From Massilia phyllostachyos (lineage in GTDB: Bacteria > Pseudomonadota > Gammaproteobacteria > Burkholderiales > Burkholderiaceae_D): 64,000 nt of DNA. The notes under the pieces are model-generated. The model saw only the letters and a list, made by a program, of their open reading frames with translations, was not told the DNA's origin and made no database searches. The stretch spans positions 1,302,001 through 1,366,000 of the forward strand of contig NZ_JAJNOC010000001.1 of NCBI RefSeq assembly GCF_021044825.1, in the 5' to 3' direction. The translations under genes and the position numbers were made by a program. The first letter of the stretch is position 1. The number at the start of each line of letters is the position of its first letter. Shown in pieces: positions 48,142-57,671 of the stretch.

Positions 48142-48751
48142 CTCAATGGTGATCGTGCGGCAAAGCGGGGGCGTGGCCAAGGCTTGCCATTTTACCGCGA
48201 TCCGTTGAGCTCAGACCGTGAAACAGGAGAGGAAGGATGAATTCCGCCGAGTGACCGATGATGGGCCGCCGGGTGGCGGACATGCTGTTCGCTCCAGCAA
48301 TGATAGTAGTCGGATCTATCACAAATCAGCTAGCGTTCGTCCGACAGGGGGATGCTCCGTAAGCTGGCACTATTGACGAGCACCTACTGATTACGATCTG
48401 GCTATGTAGAAAACAGGACGACATATTTATGCCAAGTCGAACATCGCCCTCATCAAGAACGCAACGCGAAGGTCCTTATTGCGGCCGGACCAGTGCAGGA
48501 AGTGGTGCCCGCAAGCATGTTCATAGCCGCACTGGGTGCAGGTTCGCACCCACCACAGGAAGTGCAGAGCTGGAAGCCGCGTGCCGAAGAATTAGACGTG
48601 AACACTCCTGATACGGATGAATGCCCTGTCGGAAAATCTTACAATTGAGGATGGGAGCGGAACGTTATCGCGGCCAAGCATTTGTATTTATTAGGAATCT
48701 GCTACATGGTGCGAATCTTGCTTTAGCGTAAGAAGTCCAAGGAGATTTCTT
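48142..48751. other. 610-bp noncoding stretch, lower GC, hairpin-rich
   Basis: No credible gene. The base composition is AT-richer than neighbours. From about 48410 the plus strand has features of a structured RNA: a GGGTGC-AGGTTC-GCACCC stem-loop (48534-48551), repeated GGAAGTG elements (near 48497 and 48560), and AGAGCTGGAAGCCGCGTGCC. A short 60-codon frame at 48429 has no ribosome site or family. It could be a decayed group II intron or other structured RNA fragment, or the leader of the PEP-CTERM gene; I cannot tell. Confidence 0.35.
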
Positions 48752-49396
48752 ATGAAAGCAATGACTTCGTTTTTTATAGCTGCGATCATGACGCTGGCGT
48801 CGGCAGCGGCCCATGCCGAGCTGATCGTTACCGACACTACCTATCGCGACTACGACAAGTCGTTTGGCTACGTCAGCTTCAACGTGACCAGCCATGGCAC
48901 GATCAACGACGTGAACGTGGCTGTCGAGTTCTCGAAATGCGACAACCCCTACATCGATCCTGAGGGCAGCCGCTGCATCGGCCAGGGCACGCCCTTCGAA
49001 AACGAAATCGTCATGCGCCTGATCGGCCCCGATGGCCGCGTGGTCAACCTCATCGAGGAAGATACCTTCGATCAGGGCGACACAGCCGGCATCGGCCGCA
49101 TCACCATGACCTTCACCGACGAGGGACAGGCCCTGGGCAAGCGCGTGCAGGCCGGCGCCTTCCGCCCGCTCGGGCAGCTGAGCATGTTCGACGGCATGGA
49201 CATGTTCGGCGAGTGGCGGCTGTATGTCGAGGACACCTTCGGCAGCGATCCGCTGGAAGTGTTTTCCTCGAGCCTGATCTTCAACAGCGTGGAACCCCCG
49301 CCGGCCGATGTGCCGGAACCGGGCAGCCTGGCCGTGTTCGGCGCGGGCATGTTCGCGCTCGGCGCGCTGCGCCGCCGCCAGCGCCGCGCCATCTAA
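48752..49396 (+). CDS. P-domain-like PEP-CTERM exported protein
   Basis: 214 residues. A signal peptide (about 1-22, AHAE), then a single jelly-roll domain resembling the P/Homo B domain of proprotein convertases (NDVNVAVEFSKC ... NEIVMRLIGPDGRVV ... GEWRLYVEDTFGSDPLEVFSSSLIF), and a terminal VPEPGSLAVFGAG, hydrophobic stretch, LRRRQRR: the PEP-CTERM exosortase signal. Such proteins are sorted to the envelope by exosortase, with expression often tied to exopolysaccharide. Strong AAGGAG ribosome site. Free-standing P domains on PEP-CTERM anchors are unusual. No exosortase gene is in the window. Confidence 0.88.
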   Translation: MKAMTSFFIAAIMTLASAAAHAELIVTDTTYRDYDKSFGYVSFNVTSHGTINDVNVAVEFSKCDNPYIDPEGSRCIGQGTPFENEIVMRLIGPDGRVVNLIEEDTFDQGDTAGIGRITMTFTDEGQALGKRVQAGAFRPLGQLSMFDGMDMFGEWRLYVEDTFGSDPLEVFSSSLIFNSVEPPPADVPEPGSLAVFGAGMFALGALRRRQRRAI

Positions 49397-49408
49397 ACGA
49401 GCGCTGGC

Positions 49409-50254
49409 TCAGGCCAGCATGATCGATCCCGTCACCGCCGGCTTGCCGCCGGCCGCCACCACGAATTCGCGCGCCGCCGCGTCGAACGACAGCGACACGC
49501 TGCTTCCCAGCGCCACCGGCATGCGGAAGCGGCAGTCGATGGCGCGCGCGTGCTTTCCTGTTTCCTGTTCCAGCGCCGCGCAGCCCGCGGCCAGGGTATG
49601 CATGCCGTGGATGATCGGCGCGCGCATGCCCATCAGGCGGGCGCTCCAGCCGGCCAGGTGGATCGGATTCCAGTCGCCCGACAGCCGCGCATAGCGGCGG
49701 CCGGCAGCCGCATCCAGCCTCCACTGCGCAAGCGCCGGTCCTTGCGGTGCGGCCGCATCTTCATGCCGCTTGCCGCCGCCCGCGCCGCGCCGGACCAGGT
49801 AGGTGCTGGTGCAGCTGAACACCGGCTCGCCATCGGCGCTGCCGGTAGTCTCCAGCACGCAGCGCAGGGCGCCGCTGGACGATGGTGGCGGAAAGCGCAG
49901 CACGGTCTCGATCAGCAGCGCCTGGCCGGGCACGGGTTCGCAGTGCGCGCGCAGCGCATTGTCCATGTGGACGAGACCGGCGATCCGGAAGGGAAAGCCC
50001 GGCGCCAGCATGGTCGCGAGATGGGCGCGCTGGGCCGGCAGATACCACCACGTCAGTGGAATGCGGGCATCGTCGAAACCGAAGGCGGTGCGATAGCGGG
50101 CGATCTCGTCCAGCGGCAGATGGTCGAGACGATAGGCGCTGGTGAGTTCCGTGGCCGGAGCAGGATGCCGCGGGCGCTTGCACAGCACCCGCAGCAGCAG
50201 GGAGACACCCATGGCCGGCAGCGCCGGCACATGGGAAAGTGAATCGCGCTTCAA
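49409..50254 (-). CDS. MaoC-type hotdog dehydratase
   Basis: About 281 residues. Two hotdog halves; the C-terminal MaoC motif RLSGDWNPIHLAGWSARLMGMRAPIIHGMHTLA includes the catalytic Asp-His. Homologues act as enoyl-CoA hydratase-like or 3-hydroxyacyl dehydratases. The TTG at 50254 is chosen: it overlaps the cphA stop (TTGA) and gives the family's opening LPALPA-like segment; an ATG at 50212 is the alternative. Likely cotranscribed with the cyanophycin synthetases but its tie to their metabolism is unknown. Confidence 0.85.
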   Translation of the reverse strand: MKRDSLSHVPALPAMGVSLLLRVLCKRPRHPAPATELTSAYRLDHLPLDEIARYRTAFGFDDARIPLTWWYLPAQRAHLATMLAPGFPFRIAGLVHMDNALRAHCEPVPGQALLIETVLRFPPPSSSGALRCVLETTGSADGEPVFSCTSTYLVRRGAGGGKRHEDAAAPQGPALAQWRLDAAAGRRYARLSGDWNPIHLAGWSARLMGMRAPIIHGMHTLAAGCAALEQETGKHARAIDCRFRMPVALGSSVSLSFDAAAREFVVAAGGKPAVTGSIMLA

Positions 50255-52821
50255 CCCTCGGCGACGCGCTGCGCGATGTGCGCCAGGGCTTTGTCGACCT
50301 GGTCGATCAGGATCAGGCACAGGTCGCCCGATTCCAGGCGCGACAGGGCGCGGTCGATGGCAACGAATTCGCCGTCGATCTCCTCGACGTGGCTGGCGCG
50401 GGTGGCGCCATCCAGGCCTTTACGGAGCAGGGCGATGACTTCGCCGTCGGCGCGGCCGCGCTGGCACTGGTCCTGGTACAGCAGCACGTCATCGAAGGCC
50501 TGGCCCAGGATCTGCGTCTGCTGCGTGATGTCCTGGTCGCGGCGGTCGCCCGCGCCGCTGATCACCACCGAGCGGCGCTTGGCCGGCATCGCCTCGACCG
50601 CACTGGCCAGCGCCGCGATGGCGTCCGGGTTGTGGCCGTAGTCGGCGATCACGGTGGCGCCGCGGTAGTCGAACACATTGAAGCGGCCCGGCGCGTTGTC
50701 GCTTTCGCCAACAAAAGTCTTGAGGCCGACGCGGATGCGGTCCCAGTCGATGCCCACCGCCCAGGCGGCGGCCACCGAGGCCATCACGTTCTCGACCTGG
50801 AAGCCGACGGCGCCGCCGCGGGTGATCGGCACGTCGCCAAGCGGAATGCGCATCTCGAACTTGCCCTGCGCCGCCACCAGCTGGCCGTCTTCGACGAAGA
50901 CGACGCGGCGGCCCTGGGCGCGGTGCATCGCCATGATGCCGTTGCTGACGTCCTGGGCGAAGAAGGTGACGTCGCCGCGGGTGGTCTCGGCCATCGCCGC
51001 CACCACTGGGTCAGCCGCGTTCAGCACGGCCATGCCGCCGACCGCCACGTTCTGCACGATCACGCGTTTCAGTACCGCCAGGTCTTCCAGCGTGGTGATG
51101 TAGTTCAGGCCCAGGTGGTCGCCCGCGCCGATATTGGTCACCACCGCCACCTGGCAGCGGTCGAAGGCCAGGCCTTCGCGCAGCAGGCCGCCGCGCGCGG
51201 TCTCGAAGACGGCGGCGTCGACGTCCGGGTGCAGCAGCACGTTGCGCGCGCTGCGCGGGCCCGAGCAGTCGCCGCTGTCGATGCGGCGGCCTTCGATGTA
51301 GACGCCGTCGGTGTTGGTCATGCCGGTGCGCAGGCCCGATGCGGTGAGCAGGTGGGCGATCAGGCGCACGGTGGTGGTCTTGCCGTTGGTGCCGGTGACG
51401 GCGACCACCGGGATGCGGCCGTCGTCGCCTTCGTCGAACAGGGTCGAGACGATGGCTTCGCCGATCGGACGCGCCTTGCCGAAGGAGGGCGACAGGTGCA
51501 TGCGCAGGCCCGGCGCGGCGTTGACTTCGACGATGCCGCCGTGCTGTTCCTCGATCGGTTTCAGCACGCTGTCGCAGACCAGGTCGACGCCGCAGATGTC
51601 CAGTCCCACCATGTGGGCGGCCGCGATGCAGCGCGCCGCGACTTCCGGGTGCACGTCATCGGTCACGTCGGTAGCGGTGCCGCCGGTCGACAGGTTGGCA
51701 TTGTTGCGCAGGACCACGCGCTGGCCCTTGTCGGGGACCGAGTCTGCGCCCATGCCGCGCGCGGCAAGCGTCGCCAGCGCGATGTCGTCGAAGCGGATCT
51801 TGGTGAGCGAGGTGGAATGGCCCTCGCCGCGGCGCGGGTCCTTGTTCACTTCTTCCACCAGCTGGCGCACCGTGTGCACGCCGTCGCCGACCACGAAAGG
51901 CGGGTCGCGGCGCGCGGCGGCCACCAGCTTGTCGCCGATGACGAGCATGCGGTAGTCGTGGCCCGGCAGGTAGCGCTCGACCAGGATGTCGTCGCGGAAT
52001 TCGGAGGCCGTGTGGAAGCCCGCGGTCAGCTGCTCCCTGGTGGTGACGTTGACCGTCACGCCCTTGCCCTGGTTGCCGTCCTTCGGCTTGATCACGACCG
52101 GCAGGCCGATCTCCAGCGCCGCGGCCCAGGCGTCTTCCGGGTCGCTCACGCTGCGGCCCATCGGCACCGGCACGCCGGCGGCGTCGAGCAGCTTCTTGGT
52201 CAGTTCCTTGTCCTGGGCGATGGTCTCGGCGATCGCGCCGGTGGCGTCGATCTCGGCGGCCTGGATGCGGCGCTGGCGGCTGCCCCAGCCGAACTGCACC
52301 AGGCTGCCCTCGGTCAGGCGGCGGAAGGGAATGTTGCGGGCCACGGCGGCCTGCACGATCGAGCCGGTAGAGGGGCCGAGGCGCACGTCCTCGTCGACCT
52401 CGCGCAGCTTCGCCAGGGCGGCGGCCAGGTCGAAGGGAGCATCCCTGCGGGCGGCGTCGATCAGCTCCTGCGCCAGTTCGAGCGCCAGGCGGCCGACGTC
52501 TTCCTCGCTGTACTCGACCACCACCTGGTAGATGCCGGGTTCGACGGTGGCGGTGGTACGGCCAAAGGTCACCGGGCAGCCGGCTTCCTCCTGCAGCACC
52601 AGGGCCACGCGCTCGAGCACGTGGGCCATCGACACGCGGTCGTCATGGCCGAGCGGCTGCAGGTGGCCCAGCTGCGGAAGACGTGCGCGCAGGCGCATCG
52701 GGAAGCCGGCCAGGTCGCCGACCGATTCTTCTTCCGGCGTGCACGACACGACCGCCTCGACCGAGGTGTGGTGGCTCCAGAGGTTGGGGCCACGCAGGGC
52801 CCGTACGCGAGATACTTCCAT
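50251..52821 (-). CDS. cphA: Cyanophycin synthetase
   Basis: About 856 residues: N-terminal domain, ATP-grasp domain (GPSTGSIVQAAV, PKDGNQGKGVTVN, EVNAAPGLRMHL) and a Mur ligase-like C-terminal domain with an intact P-loop VTGTNGKTTTVR. It builds multi-L-arginyl-poly-L-aspartate, a nitrogen/carbon reserve. The later DNAPGRFNVFDYRGATVIADYGHNPDA segment is present, so both ligase centres look functional. Start 52821 has AAAGGA and begins MEVSRVRALRGPNLW. It is the second of two tandem synthetases, 90 bases after the first, with a GC hairpin (52875-52894) in the gap. Confidence 0.95.
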   Translation of the reverse strand: MEVSRVRALRGPNLWSHHTSVEAVVSCTPEEESVGDLAGFPMRLRARLPQLGHLQPLGHDDRVSMAHVLERVALVLQEEAGCPVTFGRTTATVEPGIYQVVVEYSEEDVGRLALELAQELIDAARRDAPFDLAAALAKLREVDEDVRLGPSTGSIVQAAVARNIPFRRLTEGSLVQFGWGSRQRRIQAAEIDATGAIAETIAQDKELTKKLLDAAGVPVPMGRSVSDPEDAWAAALEIGLPVVIKPKDGNQGKGVTVNVTTREQLTAGFHTASEFRDDILVERYLPGHDYRMLVIGDKLVAAARRDPPFVVGDGVHTVRQLVEEVNKDPRRGEGHSTSLTKIRFDDIALATLAARGMGADSVPDKGQRVVLRNNANLSTGGTATDVTDDVHPEVAARCIAAAHMVGLDICGVDLVCDSVLKPIEEQHGGIVEVNAAPGLRMHLSPSFGKARPIGEAIVSTLFDEGDDGRIPVVAVTGTNGKTTTVRLIAHLLTASGLRTGMTNTDGVYIEGRRIDSGDCSGPRSARNVLLHPDVDAAVFETARGGLLREGLAFDRCQVAVVTNIGAGDHLGLNYITTLEDLAVLKRVIVQNVAVGGMAVLNAADPVVAAMAETTRGDVTFFAQDVSNGIMAMHRAQGRRVVFVEDGQLVAAQGKFEMRIPLGDVPITRGGAVGFQVENVMASVAAAWAVGIDWDRIRVGLKTFVGESDNAPGRFNVFDYRGATVIADYGHNPDAIAALASAVEAMPAKRRSVVISGAGDRRDQDITQQTQILGQAFDDVLLYQDQCQRGRADGEVIALLRKGLDGATRASHVEEIDGEFVAIDRALSRLESGDLCLILIDQVDKALAHIAQRVAEG

Positions 52822-52911
52822 AAACCGTTCGTCCTTTCGCGGCGTCCTCCCGTCATGCGGGGAAGGGCGCCAGTGCCCGGCATGGCCGCCGGGCGGTGTC
52901 AATTTTTCTTG

Positions 52912-55080
52912 TTACGCTTTCCTGGGCGTGGCGTCGAATGCGCGCAGGCCGCCGCAGATCAGGTCCGATGGCACGCCCAGCGCCCAGGCCGCGGCCACCG
53001 CCGCCAGCACGCTGTCCGGATGCTTCACGGTCGCCGGCTGGATCTTCGACAGGTCGAGCAGCAGCGATTCGTCCGCGCCTTCCGCCAGCACGATGCGGTT
53101 GTCGCGCACGAACACGATCCGCTCGCCCTGCGCGCGGTGCGCCGCCATGACCGGGTTGTGCTCGTCGAGCGCATAGAAGATCACACGGCCATCCGACAGT
53201 TCGGCCAGCGCCGCGACGCGCTCGTTGGCCGCGTTCAGCACGGCCGCGCCTTCCGGCAGGATCACGTCGACCTGGCTGCGGATCACGTTGTACTGCGAAT
53301 CCTCGTCGCGGATGTAGAACTCGTCCAGGCCGTCCAGGCCTTCCATGTCGGTGACGATGCCGACCAGGCAGCGGTCGTAGGGCAGGCCTTCAGCCAGGAT
53401 GGTGCGCGCGTTCGATTCGAACACGGCGGTCTGCACGGTGCGGTTGATCAGCAGGCGCTGGCCGGCTTCGAAGCCGGTGGAATCGCGGTTCGACACTTTG
53501 CGCGCGTCGAGGTACAGGCCTTCGCCGTTGGCCACGCCGACGTGCTTGCCGGTGATGTGGACCAGGCAGCCGACCAGGCGCGCGATCAGGCTCGCGCCGA
53601 GCGTGCCGGTGACGCCGACCACCGGGATGCGGCCGGTTTCCTCCGGAGCGAACAGGTTGTCGACGATCGCCTTGCCGACGTTGCGCGCTCTGCCGCTGGC
53701 CGGCTTGATGTGGGCCAGCAGACCCGGGCTCGAATTGACTTCGATGATGGCGCCGCGCTGCTCGGCCAGCGGACGCGAGATGTCCTCGCACACCAGGTCG
53801 ATGCCGGCGATGTCGAGGCCGACCACGCGCGCCGCCAGCGCCGCCACGTGGGCGACTTCGGGGTGGACCAGGTCGGTGACGTCGTCGGCGACGTTGCCGT
53901 TCGGCTGGATCAGCACCTTCCGGCCGGCCTGAGGGACGGAATCCGGCGTGAGGCCCTGGCGCTTCAGGTCCAGCATGATCTCGTGGTCGTGCGGGTGGAC
54001 GCGGCCGAGCGGGAATTCCTCGCTCTCGCCGCGGCGCGGGTCGGTGTTGATCTGGCTGTCGCACAGCTGCAGCACGGTCGATGTGCCGTCGCCCGTGACC
54101 CACAGCGCTTCGCCCCGCGCGGCGGCGACCACTTCGCGGCCGACCACCAGCAGGCGGTGTTCGTTGCCGGGAATGAAGCGCTCGACCAGCACCGAGCGGC
54201 TAGCGCCCGCTTCCGAGGCGATCGCATAGGCGGCCACCACGTCGGCCTCGCTCATCAGGTTCAGGGTCACGCCGCGGCCGTGGTTGCCGTCGACCGGTTT
54301 CAGGACCACCGGCAGGCCGATGTCCTGGGCTTCTTCCCAGGCTTCTTCCGCGCTGCGCACCAGCGCGCCTTCCGGCACCGGCACGCCGCAGGAGGACAGC
54401 AGGGTCTTGGCCAGGTCCTTGTCGCTGGCGATGCCTTCGCCGATGGCGCTGGTGCGGTCGGTCTCGGCGGTCCAGATGCGGCGCTGCGCGGCGCCATGGC
54501 CGAGCTGGACCAGGTTGCCTTCGGTCAGGCGGATCGAGGGGATGCGGCGCTCGGTGGCGGCGTCGACGATGTGGGCGGTCGAGGGGCCCAGGCACCAGCG
54601 GTCGACCAGGTCGGTCAGCTGCGCCACGGTGGCCGGCAGGTCGAAGGGCGTGTCGTTGACGGCCGCCATGAGGAGGTCGTGGCCGGCCTGCAGGGCGGCG
54701 CGGCCGACGGTCTCGTCGCGGGTGCGGAAGGCCATCTTGTAGATGCCGTGCTCGCCGGTCGAGCGGGTCTTGCCGAAGCCGGTCTTCATGCCGGCCAGGT
54801 TCTGCAGCTCGAGCACGATGTGCTCGAGGATGTGGCCGGCCCAGGTGCCGCTGTCCAGACGCTCGATGAAGCCGCCGCGGTGGCCGACGCCGCAATGGTG
54901 CTCGACCAGGCCAGGCAGCCAGGCGGTCAGGCGTTCGGTGAAGCCGGGCAGCAGGTTCGAGGGGTAGTCTTCGAGTTCGCCGATGTCGATCCAGGCTTCG
55001 ATCACCGGTCGATAGGTCCAGATATTCGGGCCGCGAAGATGGTTCACGCGGAGGAACTTGATGTCGTTCTTCTTGTTCAT
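52912..55080 (-). CDS. Cyanophycin synthetase paralogue CphA' with defective Mur-ligase P-loop
   Basis: 722 residues. The N-terminal and ATP-grasp domains match CphA (FLRVNHLRGPNIW, GPSTAHIVDAAT, PVDGNHGRGVTLNL, EVNSSPGLLAHI). The Mur-ligase-like part reads VTGTLGASLIAR where CphA has VTGTNGKTTTVR, so the P-loop Lys is lost. The protein also ends where CphA goes on for about 130 more residues. A CphA2-like role, joining preformed dipeptides, or a regulatory/complex role is thus possible. The start follows AAGAAG-like sequence and opens MNKKNDIKFLRVNHL. Tandem CphA/CphA' pairs are known in Betaproteobacteria. Confidence 0.9.
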   Translation of the reverse strand: MNKKNDIKFLRVNHLRGPNIWTYRPVIEAWIDIGELEDYPSNLLPGFTERLTAWLPGLVEHHCGVGHRGGFIERLDSGTWAGHILEHIVLELQNLAGMKTGFGKTRSTGEHGIYKMAFRTRDETVGRAALQAGHDLLMAAVNDTPFDLPATVAQLTDLVDRWCLGPSTAHIVDAATERRIPSIRLTEGNLVQLGHGAAQRRIWTAETDRTSAIGEGIASDKDLAKTLLSSCGVPVPEGALVRSAEEAWEEAQDIGLPVVLKPVDGNHGRGVTLNLMSEADVVAAYAIASEAGASRSVLVERFIPGNEHRLLVVGREVVAAARGEALWVTGDGTSTVLQLCDSQINTDPRRGESEEFPLGRVHPHDHEIMLDLKRQGLTPDSVPQAGRKVLIQPNGNVADDVTDLVHPEVAHVAALAARVVGLDIAGIDLVCEDISRPLAEQRGAIIEVNSSPGLLAHIKPASGRARNVGKAIVDNLFAPEETGRIPVVGVTGTLGASLIARLVGCLVHITGKHVGVANGEGLYLDARKVSNRDSTGFEAGQRLLINRTVQTAVFESNARTILAEGLPYDRCLVGIVTDMEGLDGLDEFYIRDEDSQYNVIRSQVDVILPEGAAVLNAANERVAALAELSDGRVIFYALDEHNPVMAAHRAQGERIVFVRDNRIVLAEGADESLLLDLSKIQPATVKHPDSVLAAVAAAWALGVPSDLICGGLRAFDATPRKA

Positions 55081-55390
55081 GAAGTTTGTTTGCCGGCGCC
55101 AGCCTTGTCGGCCATCCCCGGCGTTTCACCCTTGTTTGACTGCCTGCCGCTACGGTACCCAAAGCGTGTTTACCGGAGCGCACATCATGTATACTTGCCG
55201 GCCCGCAGCATGCCGGGCCGAAACCTTTACCTCCAGCACCGTTCCCTGTCATCCAAAGAATACGTTGAAACGTTATGCCTGTTTGTGGAGCATTTCACGC
55301 AAACAGGCACCCGGTGCTCTTCGTGCGCTGGCGAGCCGACTGCCTTGTCCTCCCCCTACCAGAATGAAAGCCTGATCTCGGGCGCAATAC
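55081..55390. promoter_or_regulatory. 310-bp divergent control region of the cyanophycin locus
   Basis: It separates the two divergent halves of the locus. It holds a 10-bp perfect inverted repeat TGCCTGTTTG / CAAACAGGCA (55276-55309, 14-base spacer), 82 bases before the transporter start, and a TATACT -10-like box near 55190. Sharing of one regulator by both sides is an inference. I see no gene inside. Confidence 0.55.
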
Positions 55391-57667
55391 ATGACAACTC
55401 AACAACTTGCTATTCCGTCGTCCCTGGCGGTATCCGCCGGACTCTTGCCAGAACACTGGCAAAGTGACGTCACGAAACAGCTTGCACCAGGGGAAAACGT
55501 TTTGGCCAGCGTGGAGGTTGACCTCGACGCGAAATTACGTTTCACCAAGGGCCTGGTGGTGGTCACGAACCACCGCCTGCTGGCGCGCGCACCGGGCGAG
55601 GAGACGTGGCGCGACTGGGCCTATCGCCCCGGCCTGGCGCTGCGCCACCATGACCACGCCGGCATCGGCCACCTCGAACTGGTCGACGAGCACAGCCGCC
55701 TCGGCGCCTGGCGCTTCACCCTCGGCCAGAATCTGAACGCGACGCGCGTCGCCGATCATTTCGCCGAGCAGGCGAAAAGCCAGGCCACCGGCGTGCCGGT
55801 GGTGCCGCCGGAGCAGCATACTTGCCCAAGTTGCAAGGCGCCGCTCGATGCCGACGACGCCGAGTGCGCGGTCTGCGCCAAGGTGCTGCACACGCCGCCC
55901 TCGACCTGGACCCTGTTCCGCCTGTGGCGCTTCGCCAGGCCCTATAAAGTCCAGCTGCTGATCGGCTTCCTGCTGATGGTGGGGTCGACCGGCGCCCACA
56001 TGATCCCGCCGTACCTGACCAAGCCGCTGATGGACAACGTCCTGATCCCGTACCAGAACGGCCAGGCCATCGACGTCTCGCTCGTCTATTTATATATGGG
56101 CGGCCTGTTCGGGGCCTCGCTCTTGGCCTGGGCGCTGGGCTGGGGCAAGACCTATGTGCTGGCGCTGGCCTCGGAGCGCATCAGCGCCGACCTGCGCTCG
56201 ACCACCTACGAGCACCTGCTGCGGCTGTCGCTCGAGTTCTTCGGCGGGAAGCGCACCGGCGACCTGATGTCGCGCATCGGCAGCGGCTCGGACCGGATCA
56301 GTGTCTTCCTGTCGCTGCACCTGCTCGACTTCCTGTCGGACGTTCTCCTGATCATCATGACGGGCGTGATCCTGTTCAGCATGAACCCGTGGCTGGCGCT
56401 GGTGACCCTGGTCCCGCTGCCCTTCATCGCTTGGATGATCCACGTGGTGCGCGACCGGCTGCGCACCGGTTTCGAGAAGATCGACCGGGTCTGGGGCGAA
56501 GTGACCAACGTGCTGGCCGATACCATCCCCGGCATCCGCGTGGTGAAGGCCTTTGCCCAGGAAAAGCGCGAGGCGCGCCGCTTCCGCGAAGCCAATAAAC
56601 ACAACCTGGCCGTCAACGACAAATTGAACAAGGTCTGGTCGCTGTTCTCGCCGACGGTGTCGCTGCTGACCGAGATCGGCCTGCTGGTGATCTGGTGCTT
56701 CGGCATCTGGCAGGTGTCGCAGGGCGACATCACGGTCGGGACGCTGTCCGCCTTCATCGCCTACAGCGGGCGCTTCTACGTGAAACTCGACTCGATGAGC
56801 CGCATCGTGTCCGTCACCCAGAAATCGGCCTCGGCCGCCAAGCGCATCTTCGACATCCTCGACCACGTCTCGAGCGTGCCGGACCCGGTCAATCCTGTGA
56901 AGGTCGACAAGGTAGAGGGCAATATCGAGCTGCGCGAAGTCGGTTTCCGCTACGGTAACCGCGCGGTCAACCGCGGCATTTCGCTCAACATCAAGGCCGG
57001 CGAGATGGTCGGCCTGGTGGGGCATTCGGGTTCGGGAAAGAGCACGCTGGTCAACCTGATCTGCCGCTTCTACGACGTGGCCGAGGGCGCGATCCTGCTC
57101 GACGGGCAGGACATCCGCACGTTTGCCGTGAGCGACTACCGCCGCAACATCGGCCTGGTGCTGCAGGAGCCCTTCCTGTTCTTCGGCACCATCGCCGAGA
57201 ACATCGCCTACGGCAAGCCGGGCGCGACCCGCGAAGAAATCATCGCGGCGGCGCGCGCGGCCCACGCCCACGAGTTCATCCTGCGCTTGCCGCAGGGCTA
57301 CGATTCGATGGTGGGCGAGCGCGGCCAGGGCCTGTCGGGCGGCGAACGCCAGCGCATCTCGATCGCGCGGGCGCTCCTGATCGATCCGCCGATCCTGATC
57401 CTGGATGAGGCCACGTCCTCGGTGGACTCGGAGACCGAAAAGGAAATCCAGAAGGCGCTCGACAACCTGGTGCAGGGCCGCACCACGATCGCCATCGCCC
57501 ACCGCCTGTCGACCCTGCACCGGGCCGACCGCCTGGTGGTGCTGGACCGCGGCGTGGTGGTGGAAGAGGGCAGCCACGACGAGCTGATGGCGCGCGAGGG
57601 CGCCTACCACCGTCTCTACGAAGCGCAGGCGCGCAACGTGGACCAGGACCCCGACGACAAGGAATAA
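55391..57667 (+). CDS. Cyanophycin-linked ABC exporter with zinc ribbon
   Basis: 758 residues. The N-terminal part (about 1-130) resembles a bacterial PH/GRAM domain, then two CxxC pairs CPSC ... CAVC (about residues 143-160) form a likely zinc ribbon, then a half-size exporter: about six membrane spans (185-465) and a nucleotide-binding domain with Walker [18 protein letters not shown] and [12 protein letters not shown]. The fold is MsbA-like. Genes of this type next to DUF1854 and cphA are known as cyanophycin-associated transporters; the substrate is unknown. Coupled to the DUF1854 gene 4 bases downstream. Confidence 0.92.
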   Translation: MTTQQLAIPSSLAVSAGLLPEHWQSDVTKQLAPGENVLASVEVDLDAKLRFTKGLVVVTNHRLLARAPGEETWRDWAYRPGLALRHHDHAGIGHLELVDEHSRLGAWRFTLGQNLNATRVADHFAEQAKSQATGVPVVPPEQHTCPSCKAPLDADDAECAVCAKVLHTPPSTWTLFRLWRFARPYKVQLLIGFLLMVGSTGAHMIPPYLTKPLMDNVLIPYQNGQAIDVSLVYLYMGGLFGASLLAWALGWGKTYVLALASERISADLRSTTYEHLLRLSLEFFGGKRTGDLMSRIGSGSDRISVFLSLHLLDFLSDVLLIIMTGVILFSMNPWLALVTLVPLPFIAWMIHVVRDRLRTGFEKIDRVWGEVTNVLADTIPGIRVVKAFAQEKREARRFREANKHNLAVNDKLNKVWSLFSPTVSLLTEIGLLVIWCFGIWQVSQGDITVGTLSAFIAYSGRFYVKLDSMSRIVSVTQKSASAAKRIFDILDHVSSVPDPVNPVKVDKVEGNIELREVGFRYGNRAVNRGISLNIKAGEMVGLVGHSGSGKSTLVNLICRFYDVAEGAILLDGQDIRTFAVSDYRRNIGLVLQEPFLFFGTIAENIAYGKPGATREEIIAAARAAHAHEFILRLPQGYDSMVGERGQGLSGGERQRISIARALLIDPPILILDEATSSVDSETEKEIQKALDNLVQGRTTIAIAHRLSTLHRADRLVVLDRGVVVEEGSHDELMAREGAYHRLYEAQARNVDQDPDDKE

Positions 57668-57671
57668 GAAG

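Noticed and set aside
48534..48551. T-arm-like AGGTTC loop suggesting a tRNA
   Set aside because: No matching acceptor, D-arm or anticodon arm could be folded around it.
48429..48611. 60-codon ORF in the noncoding stretch
   Set aside because: No ribosome site, no family, and the composition matches structured RNA more than protein.
50239..55467. A 1742-codon open frame on the plus strand opposite the cyanophycin synthetases
   Set aside because: It is antisense to two clearly conserved genes, has biased composition expected from high GC, and no family or ribosome site.
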